Below, piece after piece: positions 46,296-55,894 of a DNA stretch of 64,000 bases. The notes under the pieces were generated by a model, which saw only the letters and a list, made by a program, of their open reading frames with translations, did no database searches and was not told the origin of the DNA. Source of the stretch: Leptospira sp. GIMC2001 (GTDB lineage: Bacteria; Spirochaetota; Leptospiria; Leptospirales; Leptospiraceae); the NCBI RefSeq assembly GCF_028462125.1, contig NZ_CP115468.1:2385097-2449096 (forward strand). Reading direction: 5' to 3'. Each line of letters begins with the position of its first letter. Position 1 is the first letter of the stretch. Position numbers and translations under genes: made by a program.

Positions 46296-47567
46296 ATGAA
46301 TTGCTCGCATCAATCTCCAATTAGGAAAACTATTGTTAAAATGTTATTCGAAGAAGGAGTAAACTATTTTTTTTTCAAGGGAAGTCCCGATTCTGTGATT
46401 AGAATCGACTCATCCATTCAATCCTTCTATGATTTTCCGATCAAAAAAATTCCTAAACTGCCTTCTCTATTCTCTGATCCTTCTCTAGCACCAAGATTTT
46501 TATATGATATTCGTTGGAATAGACGGAACTATCCATCAAAGGAAATAAATATCCCAGATTACATTTCCAAATCGAATCAATCTAATCCCAAACCTGAAAT
46601 TTTTACAAAAAAATCTTACCAATACCAAATTGGAGGCCTTATCTCAGGGAAACATTTTCTTGAACGAACCACAAGAAATCAGATGATCTCTACACGCTAT
46701 CTTTCTCTTCGTGATATCGTTAATCCGAACTACAATGAAAACGAAGTTTTAGAAGAAATTGACAAACTCTACTTCAAGAAAGGAGATAAGAATACACTTT
46801 CTAAGTTGGTCAAAATTTTATACGCAGGGAAACCTAGCGAAGAAAGAGATATAATTGCGAACCTTTTTGCTCACGAGCCAACATTTGCAAATTTCCTGAG
46901 AAACCAAATATTTCATATAGAAATTCTACCTTTAATCCATGGAATTTTTCTCCAGGAAATACTTGCAAAGATGGATGAAAGATTTATAAAACATTCCTTG
47001 CCGACATTATCTGCACCTGTGAGAAGAGTCATAGAAAAGTCTGTCTCTAAGAATAAATTCTCAAGTATTCTCAATTCTCCAAGCATGGAACCGCCGCAAG
47101 GTGAATCATTGGTAGAAAAAATTGAAGCCTTAATATTTAGTAGATTTTCGAGAAGTATCTATTATGAAGAAGGTAATTATATAAGCTATAGAATTCCGAA
47201 GCAAGGCAACGATGATTATATTCAATCATTCGTTGGAACTAATACAAATCGATTTAATTTTGTGACAACAATTACTCAACCATCCAATCAAGCAGAGCAA
47301 ACTTCAATTAGAGATTCGGAGACATTCATAGAATTTTTCTCGCAATCTGGCAATCACCTATTCTTTAGAATTCTAGATTGGATAGATATCATTCGATTTG
47401 ATACGATCATTCATCTGCGAGAATTTGAGTCCATTGAGTACTATCGCCTTCCTCCTGGACTCATAATTACAATTCCCTACTATGCAACATCCAAATACAC
47501 AATAGGTTGCGGAATTACGAAATCTCGAAAATCCTTTGAATTTTTGCTACTGGGTTTTGCCTATTGA
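46296..47567 (+). CDS. Protein with divergent FliG-like domain
   Basis: A 423-residue protein of no family I can name. Residues about 164-292 follow the FliG middle/C-terminal pattern closely. NTLSKLVKILYAGKPSEERD compares with the FliG helix before the MF-motif. EPTFANFLRNQIFHIEIL matches the EDPELAEEIRKLMFVFEDIV region. LQEILAKMDERFIKHSLPTL matches LQRVLREVD..LALAL. SAPVRRVIEKSVSKNKFSSIL matches the SeeLREKILSNMSKRAAEML helix. The charged torque residues seem diverged. The N-terminal 160 residues and C-terminal 130 residues match nothing I know. No signal peptide; probably cytoplasmic or switch-complex associated. ATG at 46296 without a clear SD. Confidence 0.55.
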   Translation: MNCSHQSPIRKTIVKMLFEEGVNYFFFKGSPDSVIRIDSSIQSFYDFPIKKIPKLPSLFSDPSLAPRFLYDIRWNRRNYPSKEINIPDYISKSNQSNPKPEIFTKKSYQYQIGGLISGKHFLERTTRNQMISTRYLSLRDIVNPNYNENEVLEEIDKLYFKKGDKNTLSKLVKILYAGKPSEERDIIANLFAHEPTFANFLRNQIFHIEILPLIHGIFLQEILAKMDERFIKHSLPTLSAPVRRVIEKSVSKNKFSSILNSPSMEPPQGESLVEKIEALIFSRFSRSIYYEEGNYISYRIPKQGNDDYIQSFVGTNTNRFNFVTTITQPSNQAEQTSIRDSETFIEFFSQSGNHLFFRILDWIDIIRFDTIIHLREFESIEYYRLPPGLIITIPYYATSKYTIGCGITKSRKSFEFLLLGFAY

Positions 47568-47610
47568 AATAGAAAAAGATTTCCTAATAAACAATTATGC
47601 AATTCCAATC

Positions 47611-49107
47611 CTATTTAGTTTTGATTCTCGAGATTGCATCTAACCAAAGTTTGATTTCTTTATCTCTCGCATCTTGCTTCATAGAAGGTTTAAATTCCGT
47701 TGCTTTATTGTCCAAAGATTTTAAGTAAGCCAATGAAGGAAAGAATCCTGTTTCCAATCCTGCAAGATAGGCTGCTCCAAGAACAGTAGTGTCAACATTG
47801 GACGGTCGAACTACTTTTGTATTCAAAATATCTGATTGGTATTGCATAAGAAATTTATTGGAAGTAGCTCCACCGTCAACACGCAAAACTTTCAAAGATT
47901 TGCCAGTGTCTTTTTCCATAGCTTTTACCAATTCATAAGATTGAAGCGCAATCGATTTGAGTGCTGCTCTCGTAATCTGCGCGGGAGTCGTATCTCGAGA
48001 CAAACCAAATATTGCACCACGAGCATCCATATCCCAATGAGGTGCGCCTAATCCTGCAAAGGCTGGCACAAAAACGATATCATCTTCCGATTTCAATTTT
48101 TTTACTAATTTTTCAGAATCTGCAGATTTAGGAAAAAACTTAAGATTATCACGCAAGTATTGTATTACAGCACCACCGATAAAGATTGATCCTTCCAAAC
48201 AATATACCGTTCGTCCTTCACCACCTAATGCTAAAGTTGTGACCAATCCGCTATTGGATAGTTTGAATTCGTCACCAGTATTGAATAAGAGAAAGCATCC
48301 TGTTCCATACGTATTTTTTGCTTCTCCCACTTCTGTACACAATTGACCAAAAAGCGCGCCTTGCTGATCACCAACGAGGGAGGCGATCGGAATTCCATCA
48401 GGAATCCCTTTTAAGTTCTGTGTAGTTCCAAATAAGGATCTTGAATTCTGAACTTCAGGAAGAATGGACTTCGGTATTGAGAGAATATCTAATAGTTCTT
48501 GATCCCATACTTTATCTTTAATATTATAAATCAATGTTCTAGAAGCATTAGTGTAGTCTGTTTTATGGGATCTACCGTCTGTTAGCTTGTATAAGAGCCA
48601 AGAATCAATCGTTCCAAATTGAATGTCTCCCATTTCAGCCTTTTGTCTGACACCTTTAACATTATCGAGAATCCATTTGATCTTCGTTCCACTAAAATAT
48701 GCATCAATGACAAGTCCTGTTTTTTTTCTAAAAAGATGTTCCAGGTGTTTGGATTTGAGTTCTTGGCAATAAGCAGACGTTCTACGACATTGCCACACGA
48801 TTGCATTGTAAACAGGCTTTCCTGTTTTTCTATCCCATAATACAGTTGTTTCTCTTTGATTGGTAATTCCAATTGCGACTGCATCCTTTAGAGAAAGTCC
48901 ACCTTCGCTTACAGCTTGTTTAATTAATTTTAAAGTTTTATTCCAGATTTCTTCTGGATCATGTTCAACCCAACTTGGTTTTGGGAAATGCTGCTTGAAT
49001 TCTTGATAGGCTGAAGAGATAGCCTTGCCTTTATCGTTAAAGCAATAGGTTCGTATTCCTGTAGTTCCAGCGTCGATTCCAATGATGAATGATTTTTTAT
49101 TGTGCAT
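47611..49107 (-). CDS. glpK: Glycerol kinase
   Basis: A 498-residue kinase that phosphorylates glycerol to glycerol 3-phosphate. IGIDAGTTGIRTY is the N-terminal ATP-binding motif, KTDYTNASRTLIYN and SLVGDQQGALFGQ the family signatures, and LRVDGGATSNKFLMQ the C-terminal nucleotide site. SD AAGGAAG precedes ATG 49107. No glycerol facilitator or glpD is adjacent. Confidence 0.97.
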   Translation of the reverse strand: MHNKKSFIIGIDAGTTGIRTYCFNDKGKAISSAYQEFKQHFPKPSWVEHDPEEIWNKTLKLIKQAVSEGGLSLKDAVAIGITNQRETTVLWDRKTGKPVYNAIVWQCRRTSAYCQELKSKHLEHLFRKKTGLVIDAYFSGTKIKWILDNVKGVRQKAEMGDIQFGTIDSWLLYKLTDGRSHKTDYTNASRTLIYNIKDKVWDQELLDILSIPKSILPEVQNSRSLFGTTQNLKGIPDGIPIASLVGDQQGALFGQLCTEVGEAKNTYGTGCFLLFNTGDEFKLSNSGLVTTLALGGEGRTVYCLEGSIFIGGAVIQYLRDNLKFFPKSADSEKLVKKLKSEDDIVFVPAFAGLGAPHWDMDARGAIFGLSRDTTPAQITRAALKSIALQSYELVKAMEKDTGKSLKVLRVDGGATSNKFLMQYQSDILNTKVVRPSNVDTTVLGAAYLAGLETGFFPSLAYLKSLDNKATEFKPSMKQDARDKEIKLWLDAISRIKTK

Positions 49108-49127
49108 TGAATTGCTTCCTTTTAAAA

Positions 49128-50084
49128 TTAAATTTCAATTTCTAGACCTTCGTAGGCCATTTTTATCTCTAAACGTCCAGATGCGTCAAACATTTCTTTG
49201 TATTTCAATGCTCGCAAAAACACCGCATCCAATTTCTCATCATCATAAGAAGGATCATGATGAAACATAACCAATTTCTTGACCCCTGCTCGAAGAGCAA
49301 TATCAGTTGCCATGGAAGCAGAACTATGACCCCAGTCAATTTTTTGCAAAGATTCTTCAAATGTATATTGGGTATCAAAAACCAAGACATCTGCACCCTG
49401 AAAATATTCAAGATACTGATCAATATTATCCATTTCATCTAAATTGAATTCAGCATCACTCGCAAATATCAGAGACTTGTCACCCTCACTGAATCTATAC
49501 GAAAAGCTCCCACCTGGATGGCGCATAGACTTACTTGTGACGGAAATATGTGGGCCTAAATTAAAACTCTCGCCCTCTGCATGCTCAATAAATGTTTTCT
49601 CAGCAAGATATTGATCTAATGGAACTGGGAAATGAGTAAATGCATGTTGGTATCTAAGTCTTTCTTCCAATTTATTCATGGCAGTATGAAATTCAAATTT
49701 GTTACCAGGAATAAACAAAGGAACAAAGAAAGGCATACCTTGTATATGATCCCAATGTGTATGAGTCATTACCCAATAGGCCTCACCTTTTCCCTTTCCA
49801 AATTCTTTTTCCATCAATTGGTTTCCTAGATCACGAACTCCTGTGCCTGAATCGAGAAGAATCAAGCGATCTTCCTTATCTCGGATCTCTAAAGATGTGG
49901 TGTTACCCCCGTAAGTACTGTGTCGGGAAAAAGATAAGCCGTCCAGAAATCTTTGAATACTTTCTGAACTCTGCAAATCCATGGGTGTTGCAAGCGTAAG
50001 AATCGATTCAATTTTCGATCGAATGTATTCTGGTCTTACTGGAGAACCGATGGAGCCTCTGACTCCCCAAAATTTTACTCTCAT
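49128..50084 (-). CDS. Metallo-beta-lactamase-fold hydrolase
   Basis: A 318-residue enzyme beginning MRVKFWGVRGSIGSP, typical of phosphodiesterase-like MBL proteins. The HTHWDH metal motif is at 108-113, with further ligands in KSMRHPGGSF, ASDAEF and MFHHDP. All metal residues are intact, so it should be active. The substrate may be a cyclic nucleotide or other phosphodiester, but that is not settled by sequence. Confidence 0.88.
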   Translation of the reverse strand: MRVKFWGVRGSIGSPVRPEYIRSKIESILTLATPMDLQSSESIQRFLDGLSFSRHSTYGGNTTSLEIRDKEDRLILLDSGTGVRDLGNQLMEKEFGKGKGEAYWVMTHTHWDHIQGMPFFVPLFIPGNKFEFHTAMNKLEERLRYQHAFTHFPVPLDQYLAEKTFIEHAEGESFNLGPHISVTSKSMRHPGGSFSYRFSEGDKSLIFASDAEFNLDEMDNIDQYLEYFQGADVLVFDTQYTFEESLQKIDWGHSSASMATDIALRAGVKKLVMFHHDPSYDDEKLDAVFLRALKYKEMFDASGRLEIKMAYEGLEIEI

Positions 50085-50187
50085 AGTTGGATGTACAATT
50101 GAATGAAATCCCCCTTATGTTTTTCCACTGAATTTTTATTTTTTTTGTTGAAATCATAGAAAAAATAGAAAAACTGGGGGCTTAACT

Positions 50188-50496
50188 ATGTTCTCAACTG
50201 AAATCAAAAAAGAAAACGGAATCTGTACCATAATGATCAATGGAAGCGTAAGCCTCAAGAATGCTGTCCAGATGAAAGATACAATCATACAACAAGCGGA
50301 TGCTGGGAACTTGAATATAGTATTAGAATTTACTGATTCAGTCTATCTAGACAGTTCTGGCATTGGTGCTATATTCAACGCACAGAAATATCTTTCTGAA
50401 AAGAACGGCAATCTTAAGTTAAAAAATGTTTCTAAAGATGTTATGACAATCTTAAGGATTGCCAATCTTGATAAACACCTTGATATTATTAAATAA
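50188..50496 (+). CDS. STAS-domain anti-sigma factor antagonist
   Basis: A 102-residue single-STAS protein of the SpoIIAA/RsbV type. VYLDSSGIGAIFNA contains the DSSG at 55-58 that holds the serine phosphorylated by an anti-sigma kinase. A GGGGG SD lies before ATG 50188. The partner kinase and sigma factor or phosphatase are not in this window. It may act in stress signalling or partner switching. Confidence 0.9.
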   Translation: MFSTEIKKENGICTIMINGSVSLKNAVQMKDTIIQQADAGNLNIVLEFTDSVYLDSSGIGAIFNAQKYLSEKNGNLKLKNVSKDVMTILRIANLDKHLDIIK

Positions 50497-50501
50497 TAAA
50501 C

Positions 50502-51257
50502 CTATACTTTCAATTCTTGAATTGTATAAATAAGAAAAGATACAATTCCACTAAACACATAGAAAAAGATCACACCGTATAGAACCCAAGGCCAGCGCTC
50601 AGCACCGATCTGGTATACCAACAATAAAAGTCCAGTAATAACAATCGCTAACTTACCCCATGTAAACTTGCCTCGAATCGCAACTTGAGGTTTAGAATAT
50701 CGAATCGTCGATACCATAAGAACTGCAACTAGAACAAACATTGCAATAGCTAAAAATGCAGGAACAGGAATCACTTTCGTCGCCATTGGAAATATTCCAA
50801 CGATGACTCCTGCAACAGGAGATGGTAGACCAGTAAATGAATGTGGATCACTTGCGACATTGAATCGAGCCAATCTATATGCAGCACAAATTGGAAAAAG
50901 TGCAGCTATCAACATCCCAACAGGAAAAAGATCCGTCTGGTTGAATAAATCTATTTTGAAATCCTCGAATACCATTTTATACATAAGAAATCCAGGAGCG
51001 ATTCCAAAAGTAGTAAGGTCAGCAAGACTATCTAGATCTGCACCAAGCTCAGTTGTAGCGTCTAAAGCACGAGCAGCCATCCCGTCAAATCCGTCAAATA
51101 ATGCTGCCAATATTATTAGAAATCCAGATAAGGAATAATATCTAATTGCGGAAGGATCGTTTTTTGTTATTTCTGATGCAACGAGCATTGCAGCAAACCC
51201 AAGAGTTAAGTTGCCTAAGGTCAAAGTGTTCGGAATCCATGCGAGTTTCTTTTTCAT
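50502..51257 (-). CDS. pssA: CDP-diacylglycerol-serine O-phosphatidyltransferase
   Basis: A 251-residue membrane enzyme that makes phosphatidylserine, the precursor of phosphatidylethanolamine. The CDP-alcohol phosphotransferase motif DG-xx-AR-x8-G-xxx-D-xxx-D runs from Asp58 to Asp80 with all residues present. About six to eight membrane segments. Its start overlaps the tsaD stop by 4 nt. Confidence 0.9.
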   Translation of the reverse strand: MKKKLAWIPNTLTLGNLTLGFAAMLVASEITKNDPSAIRYYSLSGFLIILAALFDGFDGMAARALDATTELGADLDSLADLTTFGIAPGFLMYKMVFEDFKIDLFNQTDLFPVGMLIAALFPICAAYRLARFNVASDPHSFTGLPSPVAGVIVGIFPMATKVIPVPAFLAIAMFVLVAVLMVSTIRYSKPQVAIRGKFTWGKLAIVITGLLLLVYQIGAERWPWVLYGVIFFYVFSGIVSFLIYTIQELKV

Positions 51258-52366
51258 TTTATTTCACTCATTGTATTATTTATAAATCTTTTAGGACTTA
51301 CTCTAAAGTCCAAGCCTTCCACATATCCTTCACTATATAAATGATAACCGAGACATCCAATCATAGCGCCATTATCAGTGCAAAGTAGTTTTGATTGTGG
51401 ATATATAATTCTTAGATTATCAGACTCGTGCAGATTGTCCAGCTTCTTTCTAAGAGTGCTATTTGCAAGGACTCCACCTCCCGCAACAACTGTTGAAATC
51501 CCTGTAAGCTTGCAGGCTTTTTTGATATTTCTGATCACATGATCAAAGCAGGATTCTTGGAATTCAAATGCAATCCGATCAGTATCCAGATTTGGATTGT
51601 CGCGAACAAGATAGAGAAGAGCTGTCTTAAGTCCGCTAAACGAAAAACTTAGATCGTCTGCCTTAGCTCCAGCCATGAGTCTAGGAAGTAGATTTACTTT
51701 TAGATCCTTTTGATTACCTTGAACCCTTTGTAAATATTGGTTCGCTTGAGCTTCCACATGGGGTCCTCCCGGATAAGGAAGCTTCAAAATGGAAGCTGCC
51801 TTATCGAAGGCTTCACCCAAAGCATCATCCAATGTATCGCCGATTTTTTCTAATTTTTTCCAACCATGATGGATGTAGAGACTGGAATTGCCACCAGATA
51901 GCAATAAACCAAGATACGGAAAATTCAATTCTTCACCATTTATATCCAACTTATCTTTGCCCTTGGATACTTTGGATGAGTCATCTGCCTTGGAAGGATT
52001 ATTTAACCGAACAGCTGCTATATGAGCCTCAAGATGGTCACAGGGAACTATCGGTGTTCCATGAACCAAACCAATACATCTTGCAAGCATTGCACCAATC
52101 ATAAGAGAACCCATGAGTCCAGGATTGGATGCAACAGCCACATAAGATAGTTCGGTTAGCTCAATATTTGCTTCAAGCAAAGCAGATTCCAAAATGGAAT
52201 TGATCTTTTCTAAATGCGCTCTTGACGCAATTTCAGGAACGACTCCCTTGTAAACTGCGTGAGCATCAATCTGACTGTATATCTTGAGGGATCTTATGAT
52301 CCTCCCATCCTCTACGACTCCAATAGATGTTTCGTCGCAGGAGGATTCGATTCCCAATCCTATCAT
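51254..52366 (-). CDS. tsaD: tRNA threonylcarbamoyltransferase TsaD
   Basis: A 370-residue protein of the TsaD/Kae1 family, which installs threonylcarbamoyl on A37 of ANN-decoding tRNAs. IGLGIESSCDETS opens the ATPase fold. Metal-binding His111 and His115 lie in CDHLEAH, with further SGGNSSL and GGGVLANS. An extra low-complexity insert (about 121-147) with many Lys, Ser and Asp follows the metal loop and is unusual. Overlaps ctp and pssA by 4 nt each. Confidence 0.95.
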   Translation of the reverse strand: MIGLGIESSCDETSIGVVEDGRIIRSLKIYSQIDAHAVYKGVVPEIASRAHLEKINSILESALLEANIELTELSYVAVASNPGLMGSLMIGAMLARCIGLVHGTPIVPCDHLEAHIAAVRLNNPSKADDSSKVSKGKDKLDINGEELNFPYLGLLLSGGNSSLYIHHGWKKLEKIGDTLDDALGEAFDKAASILKLPYPGGPHVEAQANQYLQRVQGNQKDLKVNLLPRLMAGAKADDLSFSFSGLKTALLYLVRDNPNLDTDRIAFEFQESCFDHVIRNIKKACKLTGISTVVAGGGVLANSTLRKKLDNLHESDNLRIIYPQSKLLCTDNGAMIGCLGYHLYSEGYVEGLDFRVSPKRFINNTMSEIK

Positions 52367-53727
52367 GGATTGGAAAGTTTTTGTATTGCAGTCTCTAGCT
52401 GGGGATCAAATTCCCGATTGATCAGAGCAGGTTTCTTACCAACCATAGTCTCTGAGAAATAAAGAAACTTAGCAAATGAATCCGGTAAGGAAATTTTTTC
52501 TTTCTTAATTCGATTGAGGAACTCATTCGAATTAGTAGAATTGTATTCTGGTTTTTCTTTTGCAAATTCTTTTAGAATTCCAGATTTAGCTAATTTCTCA
52601 AGATAGAATTTATCTTCTTCTCGTGCTGTGAGAGGTTCAACGACAAAGTCAGGCTCAATTCCTTTACCATGTATAGAAACTCCCGATGGAGTATAGTATT
52701 TTTGAATCGTGAGCGCAACCGCAGTGTCATGTGGAAGATTGTAGATATTTTGCACACTTCCCTTTCCAAATGATTTGGTTCCAAGTAAAGTCGCTCGTTT
52801 TTGGTCTTTTAAAGCACCCGCTACAATTTCTGAGGCACTCGCAGAACCGTTGTTCATCAATATAATAATAGGAATCTTTAGAAATTTATTAGGAGAGTTT
52901 CCAGATTTATAGGATCGAATCATCTTACCTTCACGCCCTCTAACTGAAACAACTTCTTTGCCCGACTCGAGGAATAGCTCAGAAATCTGAACCGAAAGAT
53001 CTAAAAGACCACCTGGGTTATTTCTAAAATCTAAAACTAATCCTTTTGCACCCTTCTTTTCAAAACCGGAAACTGCTTCCGCAAATTCTTTCGCTGTTGT
53101 ATCTTTACCCATAAACTGAAGCAATCGTATGTAGCCTATTTTTTCTTTTTCGATAAAGGCAGTTTTCATATACTGAATCTTAATCATTTCACGAACTAAA
53201 TCTACATCAAAAGGTTTTTGGTTCTTGCGCTCGATTTTGAGGCTGATCCCAGTTCCCACTTCTCCACGCATCATTCCGATTGCTTCATTTAGATTCATGG
53301 ACTGAGTTTTGGCACCGTTGATTTCAATGATTTTGTCTTCGGGCATAAGTCCCGCACGAGATGCAGGAGTATCATCGATGGGAGATACAATTACAATTTT
53401 ACCATCAAGAAAAATAACTTCAATTCCCAATCCACCAAAAGTTCCTCTTGTTTCCGATTGCAATTCTTTGTATTCATCTTTGGATAGAAATCTGGTATGA
53501 GGATCCTTGAGGCTTGCAAGGATTCCTTGGATTGCACCTTTGTAGAGCTCAGGTTCATTTACTTTCTCAACATAATCCGTTTCCAGATATGAAACAATTT
53601 CATGCAAAATTTGCAGATACTCTTCAGATTCCCCAGATAAAGCTCTTACTTTTTGAAATGGATAAAAGCTCGTAATTCCAATGAAGATTCCAATACTGAA
53701 ATATAATAATTTGGAAGATAATTTCAT
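52363..53727 (-). CDS. C-terminal processing peptidase (S41, CtpA-like)
   Basis: A 454-residue periplasmic protease. An N-terminal hydrophobic segment (about 7-22) directs export; a PDZ domain (about 95-180) follows with GGLGIEV and DKIIEING; the catalytic domain has NGSASASEI with Ser297 and GKGSVQ with Lys322. It is a serine-lysine protease that trims the C-termini of envelope proteins. Its start overlaps the stop of a small lipoprotein gene by 4 nt. Confidence 0.94.
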   Translation of the reverse strand: MKLSSKLLYFSIGIFIGITSFYPFQKVRALSGESEEYLQILHEIVSYLETDYVEKVNEPELYKGAIQGILASLKDPHTRFLSKDEYKELQSETRGTFGGLGIEVIFLDGKIVIVSPIDDTPASRAGLMPEDKIIEINGAKTQSMNLNEAIGMMRGEVGTGISLKIERKNQKPFDVDLVREMIKIQYMKTAFIEKEKIGYIRLLQFMGKDTTAKEFAEAVSGFEKKGAKGLVLDFRNNPGGLLDLSVQISELFLESGKEVVSVRGREGKMIRSYKSGNSPNKFLKIPIIILMNNGSASASEIVAGALKDQKRATLLGTKSFGKGSVQNIYNLPHDTAVALTIQKYYTPSGVSIHGKGIEPDFVVEPLTAREEDKFYLEKLAKSGILKEFAKEKPEYNSTNSNEFLNRIKKEKISLPDSFAKFLYFSETMVGKKPALINREFDPQLETAIQKLSNP

Positions 53728-54011
53728 TCTGACCTCGTAATTAATTTGTGCAATTCAGGCTTTTTCTCTCTAAGCAATTCTAGTGTCTGATCGGGATCTA
53801 AGCGAAATACTTTACAGGAGTCCTTGAATATCTGTAGATCCGAAGTAAGAGTTGCACCCTCTTTGACAGTGATTCCTTCAGCAACGCGAGTCTGAGCGAG
53901 TTTTTCTAGAACTCGATTGAGATCGGCTTCAGTAACATTTTCCTTATTGGGTGCACAGAACAAAACTAGCGAAAAGAAAAAAAGCAGAATAGAAGTATAG
54001 ATTGGTTTCAA
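53724..54011 (-). CDS. Small lipoprotein upstream of ctp
   Basis: A 95-residue lipoprotein; the signal peptide ends VLFCAP with Cys19 lipidated. The remainder is helical and charged, with no family I know. The start is TTG at 54011 with AGAGGA five bases before it. Overlap of 4 nt with ctp suggests a functional link, possibly an adaptor or substrate-delivery lipoprotein like NlpI, but no homology is visible. Confidence 0.7.
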   Translation of the reverse strand: MKPIYTSILLFFFSLVLFCAPNKENVTEADLNRVLEKLAQTRVAEGITVKEGATLTSDLQIFKDSCKVFRLDPDQTLELLREKKPELHKLITRSE

Positions 54012-54056
54012 ATTTTCCTCTACGTTTAGACTGAAAATTCAAGGACCAAAGGTCAA

Positions 54057-54665
54057 TTAGTAAAATCTATAGATTCCAATCAATTTACCCATAACTTGCG
54101 CTTTTTTAGATTTTATTGGTTTCAATTTGGCATTTCTAGGTTCTAGTCGAATATGATCCGATTCTTTGTAAAAAACTTTTAGAGTAGCTTCATCTTCGAC
54201 TAAAGCAACAACAATCTCACCATTCCTCGCGGTTTCTTTTTTCTGGATGATTGCTAAATCACCGTCGTTGATACCTGCTTCGATCATAGAATCACCAACG
54301 ACTCTTAAAGCAAAAGTTCCAGGTTTTTTCGCAAGACGGTCTGGAATGGGAATATAACCTTCCACGTTTTCTTCAGCTAGAATCGGCATCCCAGCTGCAA
54401 CTCGACCCAGAACTGGAATAGTCATAACTTGAGCTGGAAGAGATTCCAGAGCGTCGTTTCTTGTCAGCTCAATTGCACGAGACTGATTCTTTTGAGTCTT
54501 AATAAATCCTTTCTTCTCAATTGCCTTGAGATGATCGTAAGCTCCCTTAGCCGTGATTTCGAACTTATCCCCAATCTCGCGAATGGTTGGCGGCATTCCA
54601 CGTTCTTTCATGGAATTCAAAATAAATTTATATACTAGTTCTTGCTTGTCAGTGAGGTCTTTCAT
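54057..54665 (-). CDS. lexA: LexA repressor
   Basis: A 202-residue SOS repressor and autoprotease. N-terminal winged helix (about 1-68) with TDKQELVYKFI and PTIREIG. The cleavage site is Ala91-Gly92 and the catalytic dyad is Ser126 (GDSM) and Lys163 (ATLK). ATG 54665 is used; a TTG four codons upstream is in frame. A TACT-N5-AGTA inverted repeat overlaps the upstream region, but it cannot be called an SOS box from this window alone. Confidence 0.95.
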   Translation of the reverse strand: MKDLTDKQELVYKFILNSMKERGMPPTIREIGDKFEITAKGAYDHLKAIEKKGFIKTQKNQSRAIELTRNDALESLPAQVMTIPVLGRVAAGMPILAEENVEGYIPIPDRLAKKPGTFALRVVGDSMIEAGINDGDLAIIQKKETARNGEIVVALVEDEATLKVFYKESDHIRLEPRNAKLKPIKSKKAQVMGKLIGIYRFY

Positions 54666-54712
54666 ACTACTATACAAGTAAAAAGGAAATATATGTTATG
54701 TCAAATAAAAAA

Positions 54713-55894
54713 TCAGATTTTCAGGTATTCACTTTTGAGCAAAAAAGATCCATCAGAAATCACTTCATCCGTAAGTTCAATTCCCGATATGATCTCAATT
54801 CGATCATCAACTGCTTGCCCGGTTTCCACTTTTTTCGCTGTGAAACTTCCGTCATCATTGCGAATAAAAACAATTTTCTCACCTTCTATAGAATGCACAC
54901 ATACACTAGGTAGAGAATAGAATTTCTTTTTTTCATCGCTTGAAACCAAACCTTGAACGACAGCACTGATCGATTGACCTGGACGCAATTTTCCTTTTGC
55001 ATTCTTCACTACCAAGCGTAATTCTGCTGTTCTCTTAACAGGGTCGATGATTTCTCCTACGTGGGCAACTTTGGCTGTAATTTCATCACTAGAATCTGTA
55101 GCGCCTACAGGCATAACCTTAGCCTCAGTGCCAATTCGAATCTGGTTGAGATCCTTTTCATAAACATCCAGCATGATCCATAGAGTTGTTAAATCGGCTA
55201 TGGTAAAAAGGTTATCACGCACAGAAACAGCTTGACCTAACACAGCATTACGCTCGGTAACAGTTCCAGAAATCGGACTGCGTATCGGAAGATTCAAGGA
55301 ATAGGATTTGCCAGATTCCAAACCAACTATTTCAGATTGATTCAATCCATAATTCTCCAATGCGCTTCTACTTGTCTCCAATTCTGTTTTTACAGTCTTA
55401 TAGTCCATCATAGCAACTTCATATTCTTTAGCGGATGTTACTTTTTTCTCATACAATTCTTTGGCTCGTTCCGCTTGTAGAAATAAAGCTTCCTTTCGGG
55501 CAAGTGCTTTTCTATACATGGACTCCATGTCACCTAACTCAATAGATGAGATGGAAAATACAGGCTGACCTTTTTTTACATAGTCACCTTCGTTCACATG
55601 GATATGGACTAGCCTTCCTCCAACACGACTCCCTACTCTTGCAACTTTAGCGAGATCATATGAGACTGTTCCTGGAAGGTTCACTTGTTCGTAATCTCCT
55701 TCCATCTTCAATGAAACAGTTTTTATTGGATGATTTTTTAGGATATCTGCCGGTATAGTTAGTTTCTTTTGTGTGGAAGCTGCTGCCTCCAAAATAGGTT
55801 CGCCTTCAGCTTTACCTCGAGTAAAAATAAAGTAGCTGATTATCGAGAGGATCAATGCTGCGATTGCGATTTTGAATATGGTGGAATTTTTCAT
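54713..55894 (-). CDS. RND efflux periplasmic adaptor
   Basis: A 393-residue membrane-fusion protein. Residues about 9-26 form a single N-terminal membrane segment. The lipoyl/barrel-sandwich part has VGGRLVHIHVNEGDYVKKGQPVFSI, followed by a long coiled hairpin and SPISGTVTERNAVLGQAV. It links the RND pump to the outer-membrane channel. Overlaps the TolC-like gene by 4 nt. Last gene of the operon. Confidence 0.9.
   Translation of the reverse strand: MKNSTIFKIAIAALILSIISYFIFTRGKAEGEPILEAAASTQKKLTIPADILKNHPIKTVSLKMEGDYEQVNLPGTVSYDLAKVARVGSRVGGRLVHIHVNEGDYVKKGQPVFSISSIELGDMESMYRKALARKEALFLQAERAKELYEKKVTSAKEYEVAMMDYKTVKTELETSRSALENYGLNQSEIVGLESGKSYSLNLPIRSPISGTVTERNAVLGQAVSVRDNLFTIADLTTLWIMLDVYEKDLNQIRIGTEAKVMPVGATDSSDEITAKVAHVGEIIDPVKRTAELRLVVKNAKGKLRPGQSISAVVQGLVSSDEKKKFYSLPSVCVHSIEGEKIVFIRNDDGSFTAKKVETGQAVDDRIEIISGIELTDEVISDGSFLLKSEYLKI

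Noticed and set aside
54665..54681. TACT-N5-AGTA inverted repeat at lexA as an SOS box
   Set aside because: The operator for this LexA is not known to me and a single 4+4 repeat is weak; not listed as a feature.
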